Below, one piece after another: positions 38,485 through 49,665 of a stretch of 64,000 nucleotides of DNA. Origin of the DNA: Strigamia acuminata. Lineage: Eukaryota; Arthropoda; Chilopoda; Geophilomorpha; Linotaeniidae. Under the pieces are notes generated by a model. That model worked only from the letters and a program-made list of their open reading frames with translations. It was not told where the DNA came from and ran no database searches. Each line of letters begins with the position of its first letter. The first letter of the stretch is position 1. Both the position numbers and the translations under genes were made by a program. The stretch is from NCBI GenBank assembly GCA_949358305.1, contig OX442322.1, positions 5,146,001-5,210,000 of the forward strand, written 5' to 3'.

Positions 38485-41271
38485 TCATCGCTCTCCTCTG
38501 CGAAGAGCCGGCAGCACCCCTCTGCATGGGCGGAGGATCACGGGCGGCACTGCCGGTGGCGGCGGTGGTAAATCCGGGGGTAGAGAGGTCGTCAGATCCG
38601 CAGGATTTTGTCGCTCGTTGATGAAGTACTGCGGGTGACCGCCGACTGGCTCGCCAATCAACCCCGTACGCTCGTGGATCCAAATCCGGGTAGATGCAGG
38701 GAATCGGTCTGGAACGAGCCGAATCCTTCGCGACTCGGCGCTCGATCCGGGTTTTCTGTGGGCCCGTAGGATACGGCGATGGAAGACGGCGTCCATGGTG
38801 GATCGGGCCTCTCTGTTCAGCCATTTGAGGATCGACTCGCCGTGATCATCGGAGTCAATGATGCGTTGTCGCGTGAACTCCGACATCTGGAGGAATGGGT
38901 ACTCCACTCCCAACCTCAAGTAAAGCTGCGCTGCTGGGGGCGGCGGAGGCGATGGTGGAAGCGGAATCTCCATTGGGCTCTCCAACGGTGGCGTAGCCGG
39001 CTCTGTAGAGAGAGCGGCCAGCCCTGCCGCTGGTGGTGAAGGAGAGGGCAGCGGAGGAGTTCGGGGTCCTCGCTTGGAACGCTTCGGAATCAATATGGGT
39101 CGATTCGCGTGCCGCTTCTCCTTCGGGAATACCAGCTTTGGGGTCGGTATGTATGGTTGGACCGCCGCCTCTGGGGGGGCGGTCTCGATGGCCTGTGGGA
39201 GGCTTGCTGCCGTTCCTGGTATCTCCGGAGCCTCCCGAATTGTTCGCAACAAGGAAGGGTGGACTCCGGGGTTCCGGTAGCGGAATGCTAACGAACGCAT
39301 CTTTGAGAACTGTAGGCCTGGGTTTTCTGTATTTCTGGCCAGGTCGAAGCGCAGCGAGGCGGGCTCAGGAGTCCATCCGGCCCACACCTGGTACAACGCC
39401 CGAGGAAGGTGAACTCCCTCACGGTCGACGATTGTCCAGGCCGCCATAGCCTGCCGACTGTCCAAGAAGACGCCCAGGGACAACAGCTGGGCCAAGACGT
39501 TCGTTACGGCCAAATTCAAACTGCTCCGATGGCAGGGGTGAGCGCGGTCCGGATTGTCACTGAATTGTTGTGACAGCGTCCGCATCTGTTCGATCGCCAA
39601 ATTGATGTGGTGAGTCTGGGCGGCGTCGGCCTGTCGTATGGCCAACTCGGCAATCGCGGGGTTCTCGTATTCGGCCAGATATTCCCGTAGCTCGCTGAGT
39701 GGAGGATAGGCCGCTTCACGCCGACATCGGGCGTCCATCTCCCGCTGTGCGTACCACTCGGCGTTGCGATGAGGTTGATACACGTGCGGTGTCGGGGGTG
39801 ATGGTGGACGGCCCAACCCGGGTAAGTCATCGTATCTGACCCGTTTCGGAGTTGGATCTCCCACCGGAATCATCCGGGGAGGAGTCCACGCGGTCACGGC
39901 TGGGTTTGTACCCTCGAGGAGTGGCGGCCATCGCGGTTGCACCTGTGGAGGCACAAGCGCGGTTGGCACAGCCGGTGTTGAGCTCGACGGCCGGTTGGCC
40001 GCGTATCCTCGGAAGGCGTTCTTCAAAGCCACGGCCAGATCCTGCTTCGTAACTGGTCCATCCTTATCCGACTCATCTTGGGACAATTGTTCCTCCGTCA
40101 ATTCTCCCAAGTCGATCTCCGCTTGGAGCCTGGATGGCCCAGCCGTGGGTCCGAGACTCTGGGGTTCAGACCTTTTCGCGGCGGCCATCTCTCGCTCCTT
40201 CTCTAATCCCTTGGCTATCAGGGATTGTGCACGCATCTTCTGACGTACTTTGCGTTTCCGATTCCTCCTGGTGCTGGCTGCGACGGACCTTCGTTGGACC
40301 GTCCTCTGGGGGACGTCCGACGGGGAATCCGGTCTCTGGTGTGATGAGACGGTTCGTCGCGACGAGGATTGATCTGACGATTGGGTGGTAATCGCCATAA
40401 ACAACGAGGATCTTTTCTTTCCTCGATCTTGGTGTGTCTCGGTCCTCGCAGCCCAGTGGGCGGAAGATTCGACCGTTCGCTCAGCCCGCGCGTCGTCTGG
40501 CGAGGCAGGCTCGAGCGTTACTACTCGGCGACACTCCGAGCGCACGACAACTCGAGTTCGGGAACTGGAGCTGCTCGAGCGGCTGCGGTAGTCGCGACTC
40601 GTTGACGGGCCGGCCTCTATTGGGGAGACGGCCTGTCTTCTTCGTGCGGGTCCGCGTGGGGCGGACTCCGCTGGACGCTTCGATCTTCTGTGATGGCGGC
40701 GACTTCCCAGGATACCAGCGTGGTATAACTGCCACATCTCAGACTGCGTGGCCGTAAAATTCGCCGGCGGTATCCATCTGGGTGTCAGATGGTCTTCTTC
40801 GATGTCGCGAAGCCATCTACGGATTTCTTCGGGGGAGAAACCGTTTCTCTCGAGAACTCGGGTTACTCCGTGAGTCTCGGTGCGCTTTAAGCGTTTGATC
40901 TCGTCGTCCACTATTCTCTGGCGGGCTGCCAAGGTCGGGGCCTCGCGCCACCTGTGGGAGGTGTGCAGCTCGGCCACCGTGCCTGGGTAAGCCTCTTCCA
41001 GGTACCCGGAGTAAACGGGGCTCGGCGGATCCGCATCGGATGGGATCCGCGGCCCCACTCGCTCCCTCATCTCCTTCGTCATGCACTCGACCAGCGTTTT
41101 TGATCGCTCGAATTTTTCTTCGAGGGTCCTGGAATACATCAATCGAATTTTCCAGGCGCTGGTCTCCGCAGGATAGGCCTGCCGCAGGTAGATCGGCAGG
41201 GCTCCGCGAAAGATGTTGTTGGCGGTTGACGCCGTCGGAGGCAGGGCGTCCCACGATTCTAGCGGGTCGAC
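38485..41271 (-). CDS. Third ORF of element A, homologue of the B third ORF
   Basis: About 928 codons, open from a candidate splice acceptor at 41272 to a stop 47 bp from the 3' LTR. Homology with B starts directly after the acceptor: the conserved Trp of W.AL is the seventh codon in both. A has GTC where B has its ATG, so the protein either starts on a spliced upstream exon or at a later in-frame ATG (41139). Shared blocks are SEMWQLYHAGIL, WYAQRE, QAMAAWTIVDREGV, RRILRAHR and RIWIHER. The linkers are Ser/Arg- and Pro-rich. No signal peptide, membrane segment or envelope motif is present. Function unknown. Confidence 0.75.
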   Translation of the reverse strand, partial: VDPLESWDALPPTASTANNIFRGALPIYLRQAYPAETSAWKIRLMYSRTLEEKFERSKTLVECMTKEMRERVGPRIPSDADPPSPVYSGYLEEAYPGTVAELHTSHRWREAPTLAARQRIVDDEIKRLKRTETHGVTRVLERNGFSPEEIRRWLRDIEEDHLTPRWIPPANFTATQSEMWQLYHAGILGSRRHHRRSKRPAESAPRGPARRRQAVSPIEAGPSTSRDYRSRSSSSSSRTRVVVRSECRRVVTLEPASPDDARAERTVESSAHWAARTETHQDRGKKRSSLFMAITTQSSDQSSSRRTVSSHQRPDSPSDVPQRTVQRRSVAASTRRNRKRKVRQKMRAQSLIAKGLEKEREMAAAKRSEPQSLGPTAGPSRLQAEIDLGELTEEQLSQDESDKDGPVTKQDLAVALKNAFRGYAANRPSSSTPAVPTALVPPQVQPRWPPLLEGTNPAVTAWTPPRMIPVGDPTPKRVRYDDLPGLGRPPSPPTPHVYQPHRNAEWYAQREMDARCRREAAYPPLSELREYLAEYENPAIAELAIRQADAAQTHHINLAIEQMRTLSQQFSDNPDRAHPCHRSSLNLAVTNVLAQLLSLGVFLDSRQAMAAWTIVDREGVHLPRALYQVWAGWTPEPASLRFDLARNTENPGLQFSKMRSLAFRYRNPGVHPSLLRTIREAPEIPGTAASLPQAIETAPPEAAVQPYIPTPKLVFPKEKRHANRPILIPKRSKRGPRTPPLPSPSPPAAGLAALSTEPATPPLESPMEIPLPPSPPPPPAAQLYLRLGVEYPFLQMSEFTRQRIIDSDDHGESILKWLNREARSTMDAVFHRRILRAHRKPGSSAESRRIRLVPDRFPASTRIWIHERTGLIGEPVGGHPQYFINERQNPADLTTSLPPDLPPPPPAVPPVILRPCRGVLPALRRGER

Positions 41272-41295
41272 CTGAATAATTTTAGATCACAAGAT
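41272..41295 (-). promoter_or_regulatory. Candidate 3' splice site before the third ORF of A
   Basis: The minus strand reads TGATCTAAAATTATTCAG before the exon: a CTAAA branch-like motif and CAG. It lies at exactly the position of the B acceptor relative to the conserved protein. Confidence 0.5.
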
Positions 41296-42327
41296 TAATA
41301 TAATAAATCCCAGTTAACGATGGGGATCAGAAATATGCTCAAGATCGACGGTGGCAGCAACTCCTTTCTTTTGTTGCGGCCGTCGGTCTTATTTTCTTGT
41401 TTCGCAGTTCTGCGATGATCTCCGCCGTCGTAGCGCTGATCCAACACTACCTTTGAACTCAGGTGATCCGCTTTTTAGGAAGGGGTCGCAGGCAAAACCA
41501 ATCGTTAAATTCTTAATTTTACGTTAAACTTTTTATTTTAACTCTAATCGTATTTTAATTTATTACGATGTTTAATTTTAAAAGCAAGAAAACCTTTAGT
41601 TTTGGTTTTGGTTTGCCACGACGCCATTCCGCGAACACTTCCTTTGTTCTAGTTTTTTGGCGGCCTTGACTCCGAGGTGAATCTGGGTCCACTCTCGGGT
41701 TTTTAGCCAGCCTTAAATCAACAATAAAACAGAAAGAAATATATCAGTCACAAGTCACGCTCCAATCTGGGTTGGATGCAACAGATTCAAAGAATTATGT
41801 GATTTCTCTGGGGAAATCACACTAATTTACCTGCAACGGCGGTTGTTCGTCCCAATTCTCATCTTCTTCTGCATTTACGATTAGGCCGTCGCTCTCGTCT
41901 CTTGACGATGCGCTCGGCTCTAATCGTGGGTTGCGTCGATCGGCCATTTCAATTTAGGAAACTGAAGTTTTGTTTGAGAGGTCTTTGTCTTTCTCTTTGG
42001 GGGAGAAGCAAAAACACGTCTCGTCGTGTTAAAAACAGTCGGAAACTGGGCCTATCGACGCTGAGAATTGTGGGTCTCGAACGCGTCTCGTATTTTGCGA
42101 GATCCGCCGTGCTGGCAATGACGCTACGGGGTCGACCGCGTGGTTTCGTTGTCACGTGGTCGCCCGCTACGTCATAACTTCTCGTCTGTTAGTGGTGACT
42201 GCGACAATTCGTTGCGAAGTTTGGACTTAGCCAAATTTTCGCGTCTCGACATGTGCAGCAGCTCTCGTAAGTAAATCTTTTTATTTTACAAGGCCTCCGC
42301 TCCATGTTATCACATTTTCTTTTATTT
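41272..42327. other. Non-coding spacer between pol and third ORF of A
   Basis: About 1 kb, no supported gene. It corresponds to 5621-6988 in B. Parts near 42100-42180 (GCTACG-rich) resemble the B spacer near 6730-6840. Confidence 0.5.
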
Positions 42328-45300
42328 TTAGTTCTTCCCCACGACTTTGCCGTCCCGAATGAACGGATTATTGCTTCGTCGTGGTCGAAGGTTGATTTTC
42401 GACGTGCTCGTAGATCGTGACTCTACTTGCTCGTTCATCTCCGATGTGTTGGCATTTTTCTCATTACTAATTTTTTTATTTTCCATTTCAGAAGTACTTT
42501 CTTCTGCTTCCTCCCTCTCCGAAATTGCTTGCTCCGGCTGTGCTGGAGCCTCGTCGGCCGGAGATTCGGCGTCGAAGAATTCATCCTCGTCCTCCGCTAT
42601 ATTGTCAGCTTCATTTGTTTTTTGGAACGTGTCGACCACGGTGCCCCCTTGGCCGCTGTGTGTCTGACCTTCCAGCCAGATTTCTTGGGGAAACTCTGGC
42701 AGATATGGCCTTAAATCTCGGCCATGTATCGACTGAAAATTTTTGTTGTCCTCTAAGCGGCGTAGTTGGTATGCGTTGCCGCCGTGTTCGGCCACAATTA
42801 CATAGGGACCGTCCCTCTTGTCGGCTAAACCGGCGGCGATGCCCCTCGCTGCATTGGACAACGTGTGTGCCTCCTTCCACACTAGATCATTCACTTTAAA
42901 GTTTGCGAAAGCGAGATCGCCTTCTTTATCTGCGATTCTCTCTCTCATGTTGAAAATATGCGCCATCATATGCTGGTATGTGTCGGATATAGTCTGTTCC
43001 AACCGGCACACGTACTCATGTGGGCTCGATGGGTCTAATACGTTAACAGCTTCGGCAACGCGTGGGTCCCATGGCATCCTTAATTCGCGGGCGAAGTTGA
43101 GGTACGCCGGTGAGAATTCGCGTGTTCTTGACACGGTTGAGCGAATGCTGAAAGCGATTTCTCGCAGGTATTCGTCCCATCGATTGTGAATATCGGTGAA
43201 TACTGTCAGCGCATATTTTATGTCTTTATTTAATCTCTCGACTGGGTTTGTCTGAGGATTATACGTGGAGGTGTTTGATGCATCCATTTTAAATTTTCTA
43301 CAGAAGTCCTTATACACTCTCGATCGGAATTGGGGGCCGTTATCCGAAATGAGTTTTCTGGGAAACCCAAATCGCATTGCCACGTCGTAAAGGCACTCGA
43401 CTATGTTTTCAGCCGAGGGCTTCGCGAGGGCGTACAGCTCCGGCCATCGGGTGGCCACATCCATAATTACGAGATTATACATGTTCTTGTTTCCCGTTGT
43501 GGGCTTGGGGCCCATCAAGTCTATGCTTAGGCAGTCAAACGGTGCGTAGGGTCCGAGAGACATGGCGTTTCTGGCTACTTTATCTCGCGGTCTGCACGCT
43601 TGGCACCGGGGGCAGTGTCGGATAAATTTCGTTATCTTTTGCCGCGCGCCCGGCCAGAAGAAAAGTTGCTTTACTCGATAAAGGGTTCTCGCTATGCCGG
43701 AATGGCTGGCGAGCGGGTGTCCGTGCATCAGCCACAACAGTCGGGTGTGCAGTGATGCCGGTACGACCACTTTCACCGAGTTTCCCGCTCCGCTGAGGTC
43801 ATCCTGAAACGTCGGGTGGTATTTTACCAGGAGTTCATCATCTATGAGGTAGCTTGTTGCCTCCTTGACGAACTGTTTTCGGCGGTGGGGGTTTGTCATC
43901 CCTTCCGGAAATTCGCCGTTTAGCAAATATTGTGTTATAATTTGACATTTTGCGTCTGCTGCCTGGTGTTCGATGAACTCACGTCTCGTGGGTGGAGCGT
44001 ATTGTGTTTTTTCTTCAATTTTTGCTGTGAAGGCGCAAAGTAGTGTTTTGTGGGTTTCTCCGGGGGGCGGAGATTGAATTTGGGATGCTGAATCGTTCGT
44101 CCCAGCTGGCTGGTATGTTCGAGTCCAAAAACCACAAAACGTTCTATCTTCGGGTTCCATCACTGGTAGCTCGTTTGCCTTCCGTAAACGCCATATTCTC
44201 CGTGGAGTCGGGCAGTACAAGAGGTGGGTGTCGTCCTCGCTGTCGTCGTCTGGTCCTTGGGGGTCAGAGGCTGGGGCTCTCGAGAGGGCGTCGGCCACAT
44301 GATTGTACTTTCCGGGGCGGTACGTAATTGTTATATCGCACGCCATTAACTCCAGTTGCCATCGTGCGAGTCGGCCGGAGGGTTCCTTGAGCTTCATCAA
44401 CCAGCTTAGTGCCTGGTGATCTGTCTGAACCTCGAAGTTCGTGTACTCCAGATAGTCGCGGAATTTCCGAACTGCCCAAATTACGGCTAGGCATTCTAGT
44501 TACGTTGCCGTGTAATTTTTCTCCGCGCCCTGTATTTTTCTGCTTATAAACATACAGGGTACTTCTTGCGAGATTCCGTTGTACACGTGGGTCTGCAGAA
44601 GGGCTGCACCCAGTCCGATTTTACTCGCGTCGGTGTGCAACACGAACGGTCGGTTTAGGTCCGGCAATGGCATCTTTTCGACGTCAGCCAGCATTTGCTT
44701 GATAGTGCTAAATGCGGCCTCGCACTGGACCGTCCACTCAGACTCTTTATCCGTTCGTAAGAGATCCGTTATAGGCGCGGCCACCTCAGCCAGACCAGCG
44801 AGTAGTCGGCCGAAGAAATTGACCATGCCCATAAATCTCTGGACACCTTTTATATCTTCGGGGGCGGGGAATCCGTTTATTGCTTTGACCTTTTCGGGGT
44901 CAATCGCGATTCCCTCGACTCCTATTCGATATCCTAGGAAGGCAAGCTCTTTTCTGCAAAACTTGCTCTTCCCTGGATGGATGTGGAGTCCCGCCTTGGC
45001 TAGGCGAGAGACCACTCTATCGATGTGGTCTATATGCTCTTCGAATGTGTCCGACGTTATTATGATGTCGTCGAGATACGCCCACACGAAGTCGTGAAGC
45101 ATATCTCCCAGCACGCTTTCGATCAGTTTCTGGAACGTGCTCGGGGCGTTTACAAGCCCGAACGGCATCACGTTGAACATTAGTCTTCCTATCGGGGAGT
45201 AGAAAGCCGTTTTCAGTTTGTCTTCGGGTTTTAGCTCCACTTGCCAATACCCCTTTGACAGGTCCATGGTGGTTACCCACTTGAACGGGCTCAGTTCCCG

Positions 45301-46458
45301 GAGGATCGAGTCTATAGACGGCATCTGAATCGGGTCTATAACCGTTATCGCGTTCAGGGGGCGATAATCAATGCATAGTCGAGGTTCCGAGCCTGGACGC
45401 ATCACCAGGACGATCCGCATGGCGTATTCGCCCAGGGCTTGCGTTACTATGCCCTTGTCGAGCATGTCTTGGCACATTTGCGTCACAATGTCTCTTTTCT
45501 GGGGGTTCATCCCCTTGTAAGGCACTCGAATCGGCTTGTCTGTGGTTAAGACTATTTCGTGGGTTGCTTCCGTCGTTCGACCAGGTGTCTTGGTCAGAAT
45601 TCTTTCATGTTTTCGAAGCACTCGCCTCAGTAGCGATGCCTCGTTAACACGCAGTGCTGCCTCCTCGACCAGGGTGTCCACGACGTTACTCCTCTGTAAT
45701 TCCAGAGTGAAGGCTGCGAAATCGTAATCTTGGACGAATTTTCGCAATCCTCTTCTGTATTCCTCTTTGTCCTTGGCTTCGTCCAGTAATTTTTGGGGAA
45801 CTACGGGGACTGACCGTTCTCCCTCGGGACTTATCCAGTTCCATGAACGGGTTATCGGGTTTGGCTGAATTTTCAGTTTCGCCATGATGTCCATCCCTAG
45901 GAGGAATACTTTGTCGTGGGATGGCAAGACTATGAAGGGGTGGGACAGGTTCCCCCCCGTCCAGTCGATCATGATGCGAACTACGCCCTTCGGCTTGACG
46001 TAGCCGTTGGCGGTGAGCAATTCTACGTTCGCGTTCACTTGTGCCACCTTTTTTCCAATATCCAAGTCCTTTACTATATCTTCGGATATGAATGAACGAT
46101 CCGCTCCTGAATCCAGCAGACCGAACAATTTTTGGTTTTCTATCTCCACTGGCAGCATACACAGAGTTTCGCAATGGGCTTTCGTGACATTGCAGTGAAA
46201 TACGCGTAATGTCTGGGGCTCAACCTCCAGATTGAACGGAAGGTCCGTCCAATCCATGTCGATCTCCGGTTTCGTTCTCACTTGCATACCCGTTAACGTC
46301 ACTTTTTCCTCCTTCTTCGGAACGATCTGTATGCGGTCTTTGATCTGTGCCTCTGCCAAGGCATGACCTGCGGGTCCAGTGTGATATTTCTTCTTTTTAA
46401 TTTCCGCGGCTGGCGCAGACGAAGCTGAATTTATTTCGGCGACGCCTGCGCTTGGAAG
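42328..46458 (-). pseudogene. Pol of element A: protease, RT, RNase H, integrase, with one premature stop
   Basis: This is the -1 frame from the slippery site at 46458: about 1377 codons in one frame with a single TAA at 44500-44502. That codon lies in the RNase H region, where B has Glu in TELECLAV. In order: aspartic protease (LLDSGADRSFISE); RT (LCIDYRPLNAI and YLDD near 45078); RNase H (HTDAS); an integrase HHCC finger (HGHPLASHSG...C..C); the catalytic D, D and E (SIDLMGPKP, ISDNGPQF, NPVERLN); and a GPY/F-type module (KRDGPYVI). Everything after the stop is well conserved, so the mutation looks recent. Without readthrough, integrase is not made. Confidence 0.92.
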
Positions 46459-46464
46459 TTTTTT
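46413..46464 (-). promoter_or_regulatory. -1 frameshift signal of A
   Basis: A AAA AAC in the gag frame (plus coordinates 46458-46464) and a 6-nt spacer. Then GCGCAGGCG (46443-46451) pairs with CGTCTGCGC (46413-46421), a 9-bp stem with one G-U. Pol is open in the -1 frame across the gag stop. Confidence 0.8.
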
Positions 46465-49400
46465 GCCAGATCAGTTTTTAACTCCATCATCATTTTCATC
46501 ATGGTTTGCATGATGTCCTTTTCTTTGACGGTTTTTTCGCATTTGTCTGAGTAGTGGCCGTATTCTCCACAGCTGTAACATTTGATGTTACTTTTATCCC
46601 CTGTGGGAGTGAATCCCGGTTTTTTCGGGACGAAGGGCGTCGGGAATCGTCGTTTTCCTCCCAACGCTCCTCTCGCTTTTGTTGCCTGCACGTGTGCTCT
46701 GAATTGTGTGATTGCTAAGGCCCGGTGCGCATGGTGCAAATAGGGACCTTGATCGTCGCATCCCGTCGATAAGTTTTCGAGGTGCTCATTTAGGGCTTCC
46801 TCGTCGCTTAACGCCGGCTCCTCTTCTTTAGCCGTGGCGAGAGGTGTTGTCTCTTCGACTTTCTCCATCTGGGTGGAGTCCGTCGAGGTCACCTGCATCG
46901 CCGTTGCTGCTGGTGCTTTCTTTGGGGCAGCTATCGGGTTGGCTGGAAGAGTATTGCCTGTTTTAGGCGTCAGCATCCGTCCGAAGGATGCCTCGGTGAG
47001 ACTCATTATGCCGCTCAAATATTCACTTGGCCTCATTAATTTCTCTGAGGTCTTGTGACGTTCGGCGCTCGTCTGCAACCGCTTCTCGTGCGCGTCAGCT
47101 TCTTCAGGGGGCAGAGTGGCGTAATACCGCTGTTCTATTTCTAACGTGTTTGTTAGAAGATAGTTACTGACATCTTGGTAATCGCCAGTGCGGGGTGCAC
47201 GCATGTCTAGCAGGATTCTTTGCGAGTGGGCCGATAATCCTCCGTAAAAGATCATCGTAAAACCAGCGGGGTTTATTTCGTACGGCGCTCTTGCAAACAG
47301 GAGTTTCGCTCGGGCGTCGTAGTCGGCTAATGTTTCTCCTGGGGCTTGTCGTAGACCACGTAATTTGTTACTGATCTCGTCTGGAGTCTCGCCGTATCGG
47401 AGATCGAAACGGACGAGAAAATCGTCCCAGGTTGGGTTTTTTAGTCCCTGATACCATTCTCGAGCTGACCCCGTGGTTAGTTCCACTAGACCGTGGGTTA
47501 GCATGTCGGCGACGGTGGCTTTTGTCGCTTTCTTGATACGCATTACCTCGTCTAGGAAGCGGTCTCCGGCCTTCCATGAACCATCGAATCGTGTTTGTAT
47601 GTAGTGTTGCCAGCGGATGTTACCCGTGGCTTCACTGCTTGGTTCGTTTCGTACGCCATATTTGCGCTTAACCCTCTCTCCAGCGCGATTATGTTCGTCG
47701 CCTGGATGGCCTAGATCGATTCCTTCTCTTCTGAAAGAGTTCAGCAGGGCTCGGCCTAGCTCAGACATCGTGTAATGTCGGCCAGATGAGTCCTGAAAGT
47801 TCCCTTCCTCTGAACGAGGGTTGGAGCTCCGGGAAGAGCGGTCTGAAGCATTCGGCCGGTTCGACCGGTGCCCATCGCTGCCTTCTTGACTCCTCCCTGT
47901 AGACGGTCGACTCGGATGGTCGTCGTCCGACGAATCGGAGGGCTCGGAGGGATCTCCTTGGGGGTGAAACCTCGGCCCTCTCGGTGGGGTCTCTCCGCCA
48001 GCCTTCTTCTGTTTCGAGCCTTCGGATGGCGGCGGCTCCCCTCCGTCGTTGTTCTCGCAAAAAGAATGCCATCTGTTTTCCTCGCTGTCGGGGCGTTCCC
48101 GATTTTTATTTGCGTTTTTCTTTTCGAGTAACGCGTCGATGGCTGCTCCTGTCTCGGATCTTTTTGAGGGGTGACGGTCCTTTGTTTTTGGGACCGATCC
48201 GTCTCTCTTTTGAGATTTCCCCCTTTTTGCCGTTTTTGCCGGCTTTGCTGCATCTTCTCCTGTGTCGGTATCAGAGCCGCTTGGGGGTTCTGACTTCCGT
48301 TTCGGGTTTTCTTCCCTTTTCTTCCTGCCCGAGACACCTTGTTCGTACTCTTTTTGGAACTTTTCTGTTTCTTTCTCCCAGTTTTCGGCTTCCCATCTTT
48401 TTTGCTCATCTATTATGGCTTGTTTCTTTGCTTTGTACTCTTCGGTCCATCTGGCTCGGTCCCATTCCTCTTTCTCTTTCAGGAACTGTTCTTTGTCTTT
48501 TCTGGCTTCCTCTTCTCTCAACCTCTCGCGATGTTGTTCTTCCCATTTCTGATGTTGTAAAATGGCTTCTTCTCGCAACATTTGTAGCTTTTCTGCTTTT
48601 CTTTGAGCTACGAGCGCTTGAAATTGGTCCTCGTACTCTTGAGCTTCTCGATGTCGCCCTTCTACCGTGGCGTTCCATTCTTTTCGAATTTTAGCTTCTC
48701 GTTCTTCCCTCATTTTTTGGACCAGTTTCTCTGTTCTCTCGGTGGCTCTTCTCTCGCGTTGCTCCCTTTCTTCCTCTTCCTTCCAGAGTTCTCGCCGCTC
48801 TGCGCTCAGTCTTCGTTGGCGATTAGTCGCTTCTTGTCTGGCTTCTTCGCGGGCCTTTTCTCTGGATTGGTGAAGTGCTCGGTTGGGGTCTGGCGCGAAA
48901 CCTCCGGTGTCACTAGGCGTTACCTGGGGCATGGGCGTCTCCGCTGCTGGTCTTGCGACCGGCGTCGGGGCTTGTGCCGCGCAGATAGCGTCCGTGAGTA
49001 GAGTAATCGATTCCCAGACTGTTGTTCCTACTGGGATGTCTACCATCGCTTTTAGTTGGGCAGCTTGCTGCGTCAACCGCATTAGGTGAGCTACTTCGAA
49101 GGAAACAACTGCAGGACTCGCCGTAACTCGGGGGGTTATCGGGGTCCCGCCGTCGTTTTTCCGTGGGGTTTGCTCTACGGACGTCTGAGCCGTGGGTGAT
49201 GATGGGTTCGTGCCGATCGTAACCGTTTTTTTCGGAGCTTCATTCGTCTCCTCGGTCATCAATATCGATACTCGTCCTGGCGATACGTCGCGAATTTCTT
49301 CTCGATTTTCTATGGCTTCCGGATCGGTATCTTCGAAGCGTTGCATATTCAAGGGAACCCGCTCTCGCTCTGGCCCGTCTAGGGCCGCGAGCGATGCAGC

Positions 49401-49571
49401 TTGCTCCTCTTTCTGCGCCTTCGCTCTCCTTTTATTCGCTCGGGCTTTCGCCTTTGCGGACATTTCAGGGACGGGACCATCCGATCTTAGGTGGTAGTCG
49501 GAGGTCCTTTTTCCCTTCTCGGGCATTCTCTGCTCGGTTTCAGACGTGGATTGCTCATCTTTGTCTGACAT
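46431..49571 (-). CDS. Gag of element A
   Basis: 1046 residues from ATG 49571. The DYHLRS motif near the N-terminus is shared with B. Residues about 235-430 form a very long, charged Glu/Arg/Lys/Gln helix that is probably a coiled coil. A Ser/Arg/Pro-rich linker follows, then a retrotransposon-gag domain (RWQHYIQTRFDGSWKAGDRF to WDDFLVRFDLRYGE) at about 640-790. A CCHC knuckle, CYSCGEYGHYSDKC, is near residue 1005. It ends just after the slippery heptamer. The coiled coil replaces the SR-like stretch of B gag. Confidence 0.92.
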   Translation of the reverse strand: MSDKDEQSTSETEQRMPEKGKRTSDYHLRSDGPVPEMSAKAKARANKRRAKAQKEEQAASLAALDGPERERVPLNMQRFEDTDPEAIENREEIRDVSPGRVSILMTEETNEAPKKTVTIGTNPSSPTAQTSVEQTPRKNDGGTPITPRVTASPAVVSFEVAHLMRLTQQAAQLKAMVDIPVGTTVWESITLLTDAICAAQAPTPVARPAAETPMPQVTPSDTGGFAPDPNRALHQSREKAREEARQEATNRQRRLSAERRELWKEEEEREQRERRATERTEKLVQKMREEREAKIRKEWNATVEGRHREAQEYEDQFQALVAQRKAEKLQMLREEAILQHQKWEEQHRERLREEEARKDKEQFLKEKEEWDRARWTEEYKAKKQAIIDEQKRWEAENWEKETEKFQKEYEQGVSGRKKREENPKRKSEPPSGSDTDTGEDAAKPAKTAKRGKSQKRDGSVPKTKDRHPSKRSETGAAIDALLEKKNANKNRERPDSEENRWHSFCENNDGGEPPPSEGSKQKKAGGETPPRGPRFHPQGDPSEPSDSSDDDHPSRPSTGRSQEGSDGHRSNRPNASDRSSRSSNPRSEEGNFQDSSGRHYTMSELGRALLNSFRREGIDLGHPGDEHNRAGERVKRKYGVRNEPSSEATGNIRWQHYIQTRFDGSWKAGDRFLDEVMRIKKATKATVADMLTHGLVELTTGSAREWYQGLKNPTWDDFLVRFDLRYGETPDEISNKLRGLRQAPGETLADYDARAKLLFARAPYEINPAGFTMIFYGGLSAHSQRILLDMRAPRTGDYQDVSNYLLTNTLEIEQRYYATLPPEEADAHEKRLQTSAERHKTSEKLMRPSEYLSGIMSLTEASFGRMLTPKTGNTLPANPIAAPKKAPAATAMQVTSTDSTQMEKVEETTPLATAKEEEPALSDEEALNEHLENLSTGCDDQGPYLHHAHRALAITQFRAHVQATKARGALGGKRRFPTPFVPKKPGFTPTGDKSNIKCYSCGEYGHYSDKCEKTVKEKDIMQTMMKMMMELKTDLAKNFQAQASPK

Positions 49572-49645
49572 TTTCTTTCGGTAATTCTACGATTTGGGTT
49601 ATCTTATTGAGAGATCACAAGTTCAGGTTTGAGATTTATTTCTAA

Positions 49646-49663
49646 ATCCCGGACAGGCCCCCA
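49646..49663 (-). promoter_or_regulatory. Primer-binding site of A, tRNA-Pro-like
   Basis: TGGGGGCCTGTCCGGGAT on the minus strand, identical to B and two bases from the LTR. Confidence 0.65.
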
Positions 49664-49665
49664 CG

